DNA from: Microbacterium sp. MPKO10
GTDB lineage: Bacteria > Actinomycetota > Actinomycetes > Actinomycetales > Microbacteriaceae
Assembly (NCBI RefSeq): GCF_026107415.2
Contig: NZ_JAPCHX010000001.1
Location: 868,001-932,000, forward strand
Length of the DNA stretch: 64,000 bases
Direction of reading: 5' to 3'
The notes beneath the pieces were generated by a model that had not been told where the DNA came from, did not search any database, and was given only the letters and a program-made list of their open reading frames with translations. Within the stretch, counting starts at the first letter, position 1. The number at the start of each line of letters is the position of its first letter. Positions 43,595 to 52,500 of the stretch are shown here, piece after piece. A program made the position numbers and the translations under genes.

Positions 43595-44407
43595 ATGAAC
43601 TTTCGGATTCCTTCCAGCGGTCAGCCGCTCGTCGCCTCGGCCAAACGGTCGACGCGACTTTCGGCGATCCTCAGTGCGCTTGCGGAGTCGTCATCGGTGA
43701 CGCTCAGCGAGCTGACCACCGCCCTCGACGCTTCTCCGGCCACGATCAGACGCGACCTTGCCCTGCTCGAAGCCCAGGGGTTCCTCACCCGCACGCACGG
43801 CGGAGCGCAGGCAACCGAGATGAAGGCCGAGCTGCCCGTCCGATACCGCGATTCGACCGAGCGCAACGCGAAGGTGGCAATCGCACGCCGGGCGGCAGAG
43901 CTGATCCCCTCCGGCCGCCAGGCCATCGCGATCGGGGGTGGCAGCACGGCCGCCGAGGTGGCGCGCAACCTGACCTCGCGCACCGACCTCACGATCGTCA
44001 CCAATTCCCTCACGACCGCATACGAGCTCGCATCGCGCAGCAAGGTCAAGGTCGTCATGACGGGCGGAGTGATCAGACCGACGTCGTTCGAGCTCGTCGG
44101 GTCACTCGCCGAGGGTGCCCTCAACGCGATCAATGTGGCGATGACGGTGATCGGCGCGGACGGCATCACCGCCGCCAACGGACTCACGACCTTCGATGAC
44201 ACCGAGGCGCGTACAAACCGGTCCATGGTGACGCATGCCGGTCGCGTCGTGGTCGTCGCCGACAGCACGAAGCTGGGGGAGGTGCGGCTCGCCCGTGTTG
44301 CGGACCTCAGCGAAGTCACTGATCTCGTTATCGATGACGAGGCAGACAAGGCCGAGCTCGCCAAGATCGAGAAGCTGGGCGTTCGCGTGCACCTCGTCCG
44401 CGCGTAA
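43595..44407 (+). CDS. DeoR-family sugar regulator
   Basis: The 270-residue repressor has an N-terminal DeoR helix-turn-helix (about 20-75; VTLSELTTALDASPATIRRDLALLEAQGFLTRTHGGA) and a C-terminal sugar-phosphate-binding domain (IAIGGGSTAAEVARNL; VIGADGITAANGLTTFDDTEA). Effectors in the family are sugar phosphates. No good ribosome site precedes the ATG, so the message may be leaderless or start later. It is divergent from the GH4 gene and has an operator-like motif at its start that recurs before the ABC operon, suggesting control of both. Confidence 0.9.
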   Translation: MNFRIPSSGQPLVASAKRSTRLSAILSALAESSSVTLSELTTALDASPATIRRDLALLEAQGFLTRTHGGAQATEMKAELPVRYRDSTERNAKVAIARRAAELIPSGRQAIAIGGGSTAAEVARNLTSRTDLTIVTNSLTTAYELASRSKVKVVMTGGVIRPTSFELVGSLAEGALNAINVAMTVIGADGITAANGLTTFDDTEARTNRSMVTHAGRVVVVADSTKLGEVRLARVADLSEVTDLVIDDEADKAELAKIEKLGVRVHLVRA

Positions 44408-44430
44408 AAGCGTCGCGTCATTCGCCGACA

Positions 44431-44519
44431 CGTTCAATCGTTCGGAACTCTCGTGCGACACGCCGTCTGGGGGTGCACGACAAGCGGAGTTGTGGTGAAA
44501 AGTTCCGAATGACTGAACG
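44431..44519. terminator. 19-bp long-loop hairpin between convergent genes
   Basis: Arms 44431-44449 and 44501-44519 pair over 19 bp with two mismatches; a smaller TCGTGC/GCACGA stem lies in the 51-base loop. It separates DeoR from the convergent TetR gene and is probably a bidirectional terminator. Confidence 0.65.
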
Positions 44520-44601
44520 TTGCGAGTCGACGAGGCGGGGCGCTCGCTGCCCGATGCGCCCCGATGCGACACCTGCGATGTTCAGCGAGCAGACACCGCG
44601 C

Positions 44602-45171
44602 TCAGTGAGCCGGCGAGGTCACCGCCGCTGACACCCTCTCGATGCCGTACTCGAATGCCGTGTCGACGTCGCCTCCCAGCCGAAATGACCCCGAGAGCTC
44701 CATGGCGATGAAGCCCGTTGCCCACGCGGTGAGAGTGCGGGCGGCGGGCAGCACATGGTCGGGCTCGACGAGGCGGGCCACGATGTCGAAGAGCGGGGCG
44801 CTCGCCGACGCGAGGTCATCGCGTGACAGGTCGTCGTGCTCGGACGGGGGGAGGAACACCAGGCGATACGCGGCGGTGCGCTCCCGTGCGAAGTCGCGAA
44901 GCGCACGAACGATGCGGGCCAGCCTTGCGCGCGTGTCGGGCCCGCCGGGGTCGTTCGCCGCCAGGTGTGCCCCCAGGTCGGCGGCGACGCGTTCGGCGAG
45001 GAGGCGGATCAGCTCGTCGCGATTGCGCACACGCTTGTAGAGCGAGGGGGCGCGAACGCCGACGCGCGCGGCGACGGCGGCCATCGTCACGGCACCCAGA
45101 CCGTCGTTCTCGAGAATGTGCTGTCCGGCAGCCACGATGGCCGACACGGACGTTCGCTCGGGTGTGGGCAT
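44602..45171 (-). CDS. TetR-family transcriptional regulator (TetR_C_33-like)
   Basis: The 189-residue protein has an N-terminal TetR helix-turn-helix (VSAIVAAGQHILENDGLGAVTMAAVAARVGVRAPSLYKRVRNRDELIRLLA, about 8-58) and a C-terminal domain with RTLTAWATGFIAMELSGSFRLGGDVDTAFEYGIERV, typical of the WHG/TetR_C_33 subgroup. ATG 45171 fits relatives; ATG 45201 would run into the repeats. It is divergent from an MBL hydrolase gene with 22-bp direct repeats between, which it probably binds. Confidence 0.87.
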   Translation of the reverse strand: MPTPERTSVSAIVAAGQHILENDGLGAVTMAAVAARVGVRAPSLYKRVRNRDELIRLLAERVAADLGAHLAANDPGGPDTRARLARIVRALRDFARERTAAYRLVFLPPSEHDDLSRDDLASASAPLFDIVARLVEPDHVLPAARTLTAWATGFIAMELSGSFRLGGDVDTAFEYGIERVSAAVTSPAH

Positions 45172-45180
45172 ATCTCGAGT

Positions 45181-45223
45181 ATAGCTATTGCGCGTAGCCA
45201 TGATAGCTATGTATCGTAGCCAT
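45181..45223. promoter_or_regulatory. 22-bp direct repeats between TetR and MBL genes
   Basis: Two copies of ATAGCTAT-N4-CGTAGCCAT (45181-45201 and 45203-45223) repeat with a 22-bp period; each starts with the palindrome ATAGCTAT. They end one base before the MBL start codon, so the MBL message may be leaderless or tightly occluded. Confidence 0.65.
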
Positions 45224-45224
45224 C

Positions 45225-45953
45225 ATGGAACTTGTACCGGGACTTCGTCGTATCGGAAATGACATCATCGCCGCCCACCTGATCGTTGACGATGCCGGCA
45301 TCACGCTCGTCGACGCGGGGCTCGCCGGGCACTGGAACGATCTGCAGCGCGAACTTACCGAGATCGGCCGACGCACTGCCGACATCAAAGCCGTCATCCT
45401 CACGCACGGAGACAGCGACCACATCGGATTCGCTGAACGACTGCGCCGAGACGCTGGCGTGCCCGTGTTCGTGCACCCGGCGGATGCTGCGCGGGCCCGC
45501 GGCGAGGAATCGACGAAGCCTGCGTGGGGAGGCATGAAGATCGGCCCCATTCTGCGGTTCTTGGCCTACTCGATCCGCAAGGGTGGCCTGCGCACCGAGC
45601 ACCTGAGCGACGTGCGTGTGGTCGCCGACGGTGAGACGCTCGCCCTACCAGGCTCCCCGGAGATCATCGCGCTTCCGGGCCACTCGCCGGGAAGCATCGC
45701 CGTTCACGTGCCCAGTGTGTCGGCGCTGTTTGTGGGCGACGGGATGACCACTGGGCACGTCCTCACGGGGCAGCGCGGGCCTCAGCCGGCGCCGTTCACC
45801 GATGATCAGGCTGCAGCAGCAGCATCCCTCGCTCGCCTGGAGTCGCGGCTCGGCGGTGACTGGAGCGGATGGGTCATTCCGGGTCACGGCGCACCCTGGC
45901 GTGGAACGATGGTCGACCTTCTGGGTGCGTATCGAGCAGCTCGCCCGGCCTGA
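45225..45953 (+). CDS. MBL-fold metallo-hydrolase
   Basis: The 242-residue metallo-beta-lactamase-fold protein has zinc motif HGDSDH at 61-66 (the family's HxHxDH with the second His replaced by Asp), a further histidine in ALPGHSPGSIA, Asp in FVGDGMTTG and a C-terminal VIPGHGAPW. The fold hydrolyses esters, lactones or thioesters; the Asp variant is seen in several subfamilies. It is divergent from a TetR regulator and probably controlled by it through the 22-bp repeats. The substrate is unknown. Confidence 0.86.
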   Translation: MELVPGLRRIGNDIIAAHLIVDDAGITLVDAGLAGHWNDLQRELTEIGRRTADIKAVILTHGDSDHIGFAERLRRDAGVPVFVHPADAARARGEESTKPAWGGMKIGPILRFLAYSIRKGGLRTEHLSDVRVVADGETLALPGSPEIIALPGHSPGSIAVHVPSVSALFVGDGMTTGHVLTGQRGPQPAPFTDDQAAAAASLARLESRLGGDWSGWVIPGHGAPWRGTMVDLLGAYRAARPA

Positions 45954-46000
45954 GCAGCGTGCCGCAGCTGTCGTACTTTTGCGTCTCACGGAGGCGTGGA

Positions 46001-46066
46001 TTTCGCAATATCGCTCACTAGGAGTGCACGAACAACGCAGTTTTGTGAGCGAATGATTGCTCAAAT
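46001..46066. promoter_or_regulatory. Operator candidates of the sugar ABC operon
   Basis: TGAGCGAAT-N6-TCAAAT at 46046-46066 matches the motif before the DeoR gene. A partial copy in the opposite orientation, TTTCGCAATATCGCTCA, lies at 46001-46017. The two could also form an imperfect hairpin that ends the upstream MBL transcript. Confidence 0.55.
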
Positions 46067-46163
46067 CGATACGTCGTGCCAGATTCACTGTGACGGGAAG
46101 CATCCACCCACCTGATTTGCCAGCCTCCCGATCCCTTCACAGGTGAAGCCGAAAGGGTCAACA

Positions 46164-47486
46164 ATGACGTACCACCCACAGCTCAAACGAACAGGGCTCG
46201 TCGCCGCGGCGATCGCGACGACGAGCATTCTCGCGTTGTCCGGCTGCAGTTCGCAGCAGGGCGCCACCACGCTCGACAAAGACGCAGACGTGACCATCAC
46301 GATGTGGTCGGGGCAGACGGACGAAGCCCAAGACCTCATCGAAACCCTCGCCAAGGAGTTCGAAGAGGAGCACCCGAACGTCACGATCGACGTGTCGGCC
46401 GGGGCATCCTCGACCGAGCAGCTGCTCCAGAAGCTCTCCGCCGGATTCGCGGGAAACAGCTACCCCGACATCTCGTACGCCTTCGGTGCCTGGGCGAGCC
46501 AGCTTGAAGCATCCGGCCGCACGCTCGACATCACAGACAAGGTCAGCGAACCGGATGTGAAATGGGATGAGTTCTCGGAGGCAGCGCGTTCCACCGTGCA
46601 GCCGACGGGAGAGAAGACGATCGGCTTCCCCGCGATCGTCGACAACCTGTCGCTCATTTACAACAAGACGGTGTTCGATAAAGCGGGAGTCGAGTACCCA
46701 GACGAGGACTGGGACTGGAACGACTTCCGCGAAGCGGCGAAGAAAATGACCGACTCCGCGTCGAATACCTACGGTTACGGGTACTCGGTGTCCGGCTCTG
46801 AAGAGACGACGTGGCAGTTCTGGCCGCACCTCTGGCAGAACGGCGGCGAGATTCTCAGCGATGACCAGCAGACCGCCGCCTTCGACTCGGAGGCCGGCGT
46901 CGAGGCGCTCACTTTTCTGCAGGACATGGCCGTCACTGACAAGAGTGTGTATCTCGACCAGACCGACACGAAGTTCGGCCAGCTCTTCGCGAGTGATCGC
47001 ATTGGCATGATCACCTCCGGCCCGTGGCAGCTGTACGACCTGGTGAAGGCCGGAACCGATTACGGCGTGACGGTTCTGCCCGGAACCGACGGCGATCATC
47101 AGACCGTTTCAGGTCCCGACATCTGGGCTCTGTTCGACCACAAAGACAAGAACCGTGAGTACTGGTCGTACGAGTTCGTGAAGTGGCTGACGGATGCCGA
47201 ACAGGACGTTCGGTGGAATGTGGCGATCGGCAACCTGCCGCTGCGTTCGAGTGAGGTCGACTCGGAGGCCTTCAAGGAGCAGGCAGCCGAGTACCCGGGT
47301 CTCGAGATCATGGCGGCGAACAACGAGAATGCCCAGAAGGCGCGGCCGACCGTGCCCGGCTACGTCAACCTCTCCGAAGCGATCGGAAGCGCGATCTCGC
47401 AGGTTCTTCAAGGCCAGGGCAGTCCTGCCGATGCATTGAAAGCGGCGGCTGAGAAGGCTAACGAGAAGCTTGGGGACTCGAAGTAA
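46164..47486 (+). CDS. Sugar ABC transporter substrate-binding lipoprotein
   Basis: The 440-residue lipoprotein has a signal peptide ending in the lipobox LALSGC, so Cys near position 27 would be lipidated and anchored outside the membrane. The mature part is a cluster-B (MalE/family 1) sugar receptor with DVTITMWSGQTDEAQDLIETLAKEFEEEHPNV and WDWNDFREAAKKMTD. ATG 46164 follows GAAAGGG. It begins an operon with two permeases and a PfkB kinase; no ATPase gene is present, as usual when a shared MsiK-type ATPase is used. Confidence 0.92.
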   Translation: MTYHPQLKRTGLVAAAIATTSILALSGCSSQQGATTLDKDADVTITMWSGQTDEAQDLIETLAKEFEEEHPNVTIDVSAGASSTEQLLQKLSAGFAGNSYPDISYAFGAWASQLEASGRTLDITDKVSEPDVKWDEFSEAARSTVQPTGEKTIGFPAIVDNLSLIYNKTVFDKAGVEYPDEDWDWNDFREAAKKMTDSASNTYGYGYSVSGSEETTWQFWPHLWQNGGEILSDDQQTAAFDSEAGVEALTFLQDMAVTDKSVYLDQTDTKFGQLFASDRIGMITSGPWQLYDLVKAGTDYGVTVLPGTDGDHQTVSGPDIWALFDHKDKNREYWSYEFVKWLTDAEQDVRWNVAIGNLPLRSSEVDSEAFKEQAAEYPGLEIMAANNENAQKARPTVPGYVNLSEAIGSAISQVLQGQGSPADALKAAAEKANEKLGDSK

Positions 47487-47488
47487 CG

Positions 47489-48427
47489 ATGAGTCAGACA
47501 CGGATGCTGGTGGCTCCGGGGGCCTCGCAAAAAGGCGAGGCTCCCGGCCGCACCAAGCGCGCGAGACGCTTCTTTGAGGGCTGGACGTTCGTCGGCCCCG
47601 CGACGCTCATCGTCGTCGGACTCTCGATCTTCCCTGCCGTATGGGCGTTTATCCTCTCGCTGCAGGAGTGGGACGGCTTCAGCGACGCGACGTTCGTCGG
47701 CGGTGACAACTACGCCCGGCTGGCGAGTGATCCCGAGTTCCTCGACTCGGTGATGCACACACTCTTCTACACGGTGCTGTTCGTGCCCTCGTCGGTGCTC
47801 GCCGGACTGTTTCTCGCCGTGGCGTTGAATCGCCGCATCCGTTTCATCGGCATTTATCGGACGGCGATCTTCGTGCCGTTCGTAGCGTCGGCGGCCGCAA
47901 CCGGCATCCTCGCCACTTACCTCTTCAGCCCCCAGTTCGGTGTGGTCAACAACGTGTTGCGCGTGATCGGACTGCCGCAGCAGCAGTGGCTGGAGGATCC
48001 GGCGCAGGCCATGGTCGTGATCGCCATCATGTCGCTGTGGGGGCAGGCGGCCTTCACAACGGTCATCTATCTTGCTGCACTGCAGGACATCCCGAACGAA
48101 CTCGTCGAGGCAGCCCGCATCGACGGGGCGAACCGGTGGCAGACTTTCTGGCGGGTCGTCTGGCCGCAGCTGGCCCCCGTGACGGTCTTCGTCACGATCT
48201 GGCAGATGATCGAGGCCATCAAACTGTTCGACCTGGTGTTCACGACCACCAAGGGCGGTCCGCTCGACGCGACGAAGACCATCGTGTACTTCGTGTGGGA
48301 GAGCGCCTTCAAGGGGCTCGAGTTCGGCTACGGGTCCGCCAGCGCATACGTGCTCTTCGCCCTGACACTGCTCATCACACTCGCCGTCGTCGTGTACTCG
48401 CGGCGTTCGAAAACGGAGGCGTTCTGA
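47489..48427 (+). CDS. Sugar ABC transporter permease (MalF type)
   Basis: The 312-residue inner-membrane protein has six helices and the EAA coupling loop EAARIDGANRWQTFWRVVWPQLAPV that docks with the ATPase. The N-terminal FEGWTFVGPATLIVVGLSIFPAVWAF is typical of MalF/UgpA permeases. It starts 2 bp after the receptor gene and 2 bp before the second permease gene, so it is co-translated. With its partner it imports the sugar bound by the lipoprotein. Confidence 0.92.
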   Translation: MSQTRMLVAPGASQKGEAPGRTKRARRFFEGWTFVGPATLIVVGLSIFPAVWAFILSLQEWDGFSDATFVGGDNYARLASDPEFLDSVMHTLFYTVLFVPSSVLAGLFLAVALNRRIRFIGIYRTAIFVPFVASAAATGILATYLFSPQFGVVNNVLRVIGLPQQQWLEDPAQAMVVIAIMSLWGQAAFTTVIYLAALQDIPNELVEAARIDGANRWQTFWRVVWPQLAPVTVFVTIWQMIEAIKLFDLVFTTTKGGPLDATKTIVYFVWESAFKGLEFGYGSASAYVLFALTLLITLAVVVYSRRSKTEAF

Positions 48428-48429
48428 CC

Positions 48430-49314
48430 ATGGTCGCCACACAAGAAGCCGTCGGGGTCACACCCCAGACCAGCACGGCAGCCGCACCCAGAAAGCGTCG
48501 TCGCCGGCGCATCAGCGGCTGGCATTTCGTGCTCGCTCCGATTGCGCTCGTCTTCGTCATCCCGTTCGTGCAGATGATCATGGCCGCGCTGTCGCCCGCG
48601 AAGGAGCTGGTGCAGTTTCCGCCGCCCTTCATCCCCTCGACCGTGACGTTCGAGAACTTCGCCAAGCTCTTCGCGACGACGAACATCCTGCAGTGGCTGA
48701 TGAACTCGATCATCGTCTCGGGCGTCGCGATCCTCGCGCACATCGTGCTCTGCTCCCTCGCGGGATACGGCTTCGCACGGCTGAAGTTTCACGGCCGCAA
48801 CATGGGATTTCTGCTGATCGTGTCGACGATCATGCTGCCCACGCAGCTGCTGATGATCCCGACTTACATCCTGTTCTCAAAGCTCGGCCTCATCAACACG
48901 CTCGGCGCCGCCATCGTCCCGTGGCTGGCCACTGCATTCGGGATCTTCCTCATGCGCCAGTTCTTCCTCAGCATCCCCGTCGAATTGGAAGAGGCCGGGA
49001 TGCTGGATGGGTGCACGCGCTGGGGAATCTTCTTCCGGATCGTGCTGCCGCTGGCGAAGCCCGCCCTCGCGACGCTGTCGATCTTCACGCTGCTCGGCTC
49101 GTGGAATGACCTGATCTGGCCCCTCATCGCCATCAACGATCCGGGCTCGTTCACGATGCAGCTCGGAATCGCGAACTTCCAGGGCGCACGACAGACCGAG
49201 TGGGGCCTGCTGATGTCGGGGAACGTCATCGCGGTGCTGCCGCTTGTTGTCTTCTTCCTCTTCGCTCAGAAACAATTCATCCAGACCATGACGTTCTCAG
49301 GACTGAAAGGATAG
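48430..49314 (+). CDS. Sugar ABC transporter permease (MalG type)
   Basis: The 294-residue permease has six helices and the EAA motif EEAGMLDGCTRWGIFFRIVLPLAKPALAT. FVLAPIALVFVIPFVQMIMAALSPAKEL and AKLFATTNILQWLMNSIIVS are typical of MalG/UgpE proteins. It starts 2 bp after the MalF-type gene and its stop abuts the PfkB kinase gene. It forms the translocation channel with the MalF-type protein. Confidence 0.92.
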   Translation: MVATQEAVGVTPQTSTAAAPRKRRRRRISGWHFVLAPIALVFVIPFVQMIMAALSPAKELVQFPPPFIPSTVTFENFAKLFATTNILQWLMNSIIVSGVAILAHIVLCSLAGYGFARLKFHGRNMGFLLIVSTIMLPTQLLMIPTYILFSKLGLINTLGAAIVPWLATAFGIFLMRQFFLSIPVELEEAGMLDGCTRWGIFFRIVLPLAKPALATLSIFTLLGSWNDLIWPLIAINDPGSFTMQLGIANFQGARQTEWGLLMSGNVIAVLPLVVFFLFAQKQFIQTMTFSGLKG

Positions 49315-49319
49315 TGCCG

Positions 49320-50273
49320 GTGCACACACTGGTCGTCGGAGACACCAACCCCGATTTCATTCTGAGAGGCGACGTCAAACCGCGCTTCGGTCAGGCCGAG
49401 CAGTTACTGTCATCTGCCGAGCTGGTCCTGGGCGGGAGCGCCTCGATCGTCGCCGCGGGACTCGTGAAGCTCGAGGTCGACACCGGGCTGCTCGCCACGA
49501 TCGGCAGCGACTACTTCGGGACTCTGACCGAGACGTACCTTGCCGAATGCGGCATCGACACCTCAGAGGTGCTGCGCACGCCGAATGGTGCCACGGGCAT
49601 CTCGGTCATCCTGTCGCAGCCGGATGATCGTTCGATCTTCACCTACCCCGGCGTCATCCCGACGCTGTCGATCGATGCGGTGCGCGACAGCATCCGGCGT
49701 GCCCGCCCTCAGCATGTGCACTTCTCGTCATACTTCCTCGTTCCCGGGCTCGCCACGGGGCTTCCGGAACTACTCGACGAGCTGGCGGTTGAAGGCGTGA
49801 CCACGAGCGTCGACACCAACTGGGACCCGAGTGAGCAGTGGACGGGGCTCGACGAGATTCTGCCGCGCATCACCCACTTCATGCCGAACAGGCAAGAGCT
49901 TCGTGCCGTCGGCGCGGGCTACGCCGACGACCCTGCGGGGTCGGACGAGGACATCGCGTTGGCGCTCGCCGCCATCGGCCCCGTTGTGATCGTCAAGCGA
50001 GGCTCCGAGGGCGGGCTCGTCGCGACGCCGCAGGGCCACGTGCACACCGTGGACGTCCCCGACGTGGACGTCGTCGACACCACGGGTGCGGGTGACAGCT
50101 TCAACGCCGCGTACATTGCGGCGATGGCGCATGGCGTCGATGACCACGACGAGCGGCTGCGATGGGCGACCCTCGCGGGCTCGCACTCGGTGACGCGTTC
50201 CGGCGGAACGGGAGCGCAGATTCAGCTGTCTGAGCTGACCGCCACACTCGACGACGCCAGCGTCACCCGCTGA
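49320..50273 (+). CDS. PfkB-family carbohydrate kinase
   Basis: The 317-residue ribokinase-like kinase has the N-terminal GGSASIVAAGLVKL (38-51) and the C-terminal PfkB signature DTTGAGDSFNAAY with catalytic Asp259. GTG 49320 lies nine bases after GAAAGG; GTG 49314, touching the permease stop, is an alternative. It is the last gene of the ABC operon and likely phosphorylates the imported or released sugar (ketohexose, ribose-like or nucleoside). The true substrate is open. Confidence 0.9.
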   Translation: MHTLVVGDTNPDFILRGDVKPRFGQAEQLLSSAELVLGGSASIVAAGLVKLEVDTGLLATIGSDYFGTLTETYLAECGIDTSEVLRTPNGATGISVILSQPDDRSIFTYPGVIPTLSIDAVRDSIRRARPQHVHFSSYFLVPGLATGLPELLDELAVEGVTTSVDTNWDPSEQWTGLDEILPRITHFMPNRQELRAVGAGYADDPAGSDEDIALALAAIGPVVIVKRGSEGGLVATPQGHVHTVDVPDVDVVDTTGAGDSFNAAYIAAMAHGVDDHDERLRWATLAGSHSVTRSGGTGAQIQLSELTATLDDASVTR

Positions 50274-50326
50274 GTATTTCCCGAGAAGAGGGGAGAGCGT
50301 CGGTGGTGTGACCTACGCTCATCCCC

Positions 50327-51826
50327 ATGAGTGAATCGTCCGAGCGCGGTGACGCCAAGTCAACCGCAGCTGGGGCATCCGAACCGGTCGCCGAGACGCA
50401 CAGCATGAGCACCTTTCTGCAGGTGCTCGTGAACACCGGTGTTGCCAACATCACGACGAGCTTCCTCTGGTTCGCGCTCACGTTCTGGGTGTATCTCGAG
50501 ACGAGATCGGTGCTTGCCACGGGCATCATCGGCGGTGCCTATATGCTGCTCGTCGCGGTGTGCAGCATGATGTTCGGCACGTTCGTCGACCGCTATCGCA
50601 AGCACTCCGTCATGGTGTTCTCCGGGGCAGGTACGCTCGTGTGCTTCAGCCTTGCGGGAGCGATGTTCCTTGTGTTTCCCGAGAGCGCGCTGCTGGACCT
50701 CGGCGGGCCGTGGTTCTGGCTGTTTACACTCATCATCCTCGCTGGTGCGGTCGTCGAGCAGCTACGCAATATCGCTCTCTCGACAACCGTGACGTTGTTG
50801 GTTCCACCCGAGCGACGAGCAAACGCGAACGGCCTTGTCGGCACCGTGCAAGGGCTCGCGTTTCTCGTCACGAGCGTGTTCAGCGGCCTCGCGATCGGCT
50901 TCGTCGGCATGGGCGGCGCGATCGTGATCGCCATAACGGCGATCGCCGTTGCGCTCGGGCATCTGCTGATGCTGCGCATCTCCGAGCCCGAGATCGTGCA
51001 GGAGGGGCACACGAGCTTCGTCGATATCAAAGGCGGCATCGCCGCCGTTCGAGCAGCGAGCCCGCTCTTCGCGCTCATTATCTTCACGACATTCAACAAC
51101 CTGATCGGCGGCGTCTATATGGCGCTCATGGATCCATATGGTCTCGAGCTCTTCCCTGTCGAAGTTTGGGGCCTTGTGCTCGGGATCACGTCGACGGGAT
51201 TCCTCATCGGCGGCGGAGTGGTGGCCAAATTCGGCCTCGGAAAGAACCCGATACGCACCATGCTGATCATGGTCATCGCAACCGGCGCACTCGGAGCGAT
51301 CTTCACACTGCGCGAGTGGTGGTGGCTGTTCGCCGTCGGCATCTGGCTGTTCATGATGCTGATGCCTGCCGTCGAAGCAGCCGAGCAGACGATCATCCAG
51401 CGCATCGTGCCGTACCGGACTCAGGGCCGCGTCTTCGGATTCGCCATGACCTTCGAAGCAGCGGCCGCACCCGTCACGTCTTTCCTCATTGCGCCGATTG
51501 CCGAATTCTGGGTAATTCCCTCCGTCGATTCGGATTCCGGTCGGGCGACGTGGGGATGGCTTCTCGGTGACGGGTCTGCGCGGGGGATGGCGTTGGTCAT
51601 GATTTGTGCGGGGATCGGCTGCGTTCTGCTGGGGGCTGGCGCATTCCTCACCCGCTCGTACCGAAAGCTTTCAGTGCGCTATGCCGAGATTACGGCTCAG
51701 GATGCTGTGGAAAATGCCGTGTCTGAGTCGGAGAGTGCACGTCCGACGGCGCCCTCTTCCGAAGCCGACGCCCCTGGCACGCTGCCTTCTGATCCAGAAA
51801 CAGACGTTCGCTCCGCGGACGTGTAG
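50327..51826 (+). CDS. MFS transporter (MFS_3/macrolide-efflux-like)
   Basis: The 499-residue MFS protein has 12 helices and an acidic, Ser/Ala-rich C-terminal tail of about 45 residues. GGAYMLLVAVCSMMFGTFVDRYRKHSVMVFSG is a motif-A-like loop; LVPPERRANANGLVGTVQGLAF and EQTIIQRIVPYRTQGRVFGFAMTFE are typical of the MFS_3/MefA/EntS-like exporters. It lies 53 bp after the PfkB gene but has its own spacing, so membership in that operon is uncertain. The substrate is unknown. Confidence 0.86.
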   Translation: MSESSERGDAKSTAAGASEPVAETHSMSTFLQVLVNTGVANITTSFLWFALTFWVYLETRSVLATGIIGGAYMLLVAVCSMMFGTFVDRYRKHSVMVFSGAGTLVCFSLAGAMFLVFPESALLDLGGPWFWLFTLIILAGAVVEQLRNIALSTTVTLLVPPERRANANGLVGTVQGLAFLVTSVFSGLAIGFVGMGGAIVIAITAIAVALGHLLMLRISEPEIVQEGHTSFVDIKGGIAAVRAASPLFALIIFTTFNNLIGGVYMALMDPYGLELFPVEVWGLVLGITSTGFLIGGGVVAKFGLGKNPIRTMLIMVIATGALGAIFTLREWWWLFAVGIWLFMMLMPAVEAAEQTIIQRIVPYRTQGRVFGFAMTFEAAAAPVTSFLIAPIAEFWVIPSVDSDSGRATWGWLLGDGSARGMALVMICAGIGCVLLGAGAFLTRSYRKLSVRYAEITAQDAVENAVSESESARPTAPSSEADAPGTLPSDPETDVRSADV

Positions 51827-51909
51827 TGCCGACGGAGGCTCGGGCATCCGCCGCCTCTTGCGCTCCGAGCTAACTTGCTTCGGGAAGGTGTGCGCTCGCC
51901 CAAGCGGAG

Positions 51910-52407
51910 GTGGCCGTTCACGGAGCAGAGGTCTCTTTCGAGAAGATTGCACGAGAGTCTGGCGTCGGATCGGCCACGGTTCATCGGCATTTCCCCACAC
52001 GGCAGTCTCTGATGTACGCGGTGTTCCACCACCGAATCAACGGATTATGTGCTCGGGCAGCAGAACTCGCACACGAGAAGGACCACGGTCGAGCGCTTCT
52101 GACCTTCCTCGAGAACGTGCTCGACTATTGCGTCGATGCGCGGGGGCTCGCCATCACGTTAGTGCTTGACAACTCCGAGGGGGGCAACGGTGCCGAGAAG
52201 AGCTGCTCGCGGGAACTCGACGAGGCCGCGCAACCCCTCGTGTCCAAGGCCATTCGCGCCGGCGCTGTTCGAACCGACGTGACGGCGGCCGAATTGTTAG
52301 CTTTGATCGTCGGGATTGCGTTGTCGACAGAATCCTCCAGGGACCCGCGAGGCGCGGCGAGGCGATTGCTGACTCTCGCGACGGTGGGATTGCTGCCACG
52401 GGACTGA
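51910..52407 (+). CDS. TetR/AcrR-family regulator, probably 5'-truncated
   Basis: The visible 165 residues match TetR proteins from the middle of helix 1: HGAEVSFEKIARESGVGSATVHRHFPTRQSLMYAVFHHRI, then a C-terminal ligand domain. The first 15-20 residues of the DNA-binding domain (normally a basic stretch and ILDAA) are absent: the in-frame sequence has a TAA at 51871 and only GTG 51910 as a start, with no spaced ribosome site. Either the gene has lost its 5' end or a frameshift lies upstream. It may be a non-functional remnant. Confidence 0.6.
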   Translation: MAVHGAEVSFEKIARESGVGSATVHRHFPTRQSLMYAVFHHRINGLCARAAELAHEKDHGRALLTFLENVLDYCVDARGLAITLVLDNSEGGNGAEKSCSRELDEAAQPLVSKAIRAGAVRTDVTAAELLALIVGIALSTESSRDPRGAARRLLTLATVGLLPRD

Positions 52408-52500
52408 CGGCATTCAGCGCTTTTGCGGACGGTTTAAGCGTCACCGCAACGGAACCGGAGCGCCTTCAGTGGCCGATCTTCGGGAGGCAGAGCGTTGGCG

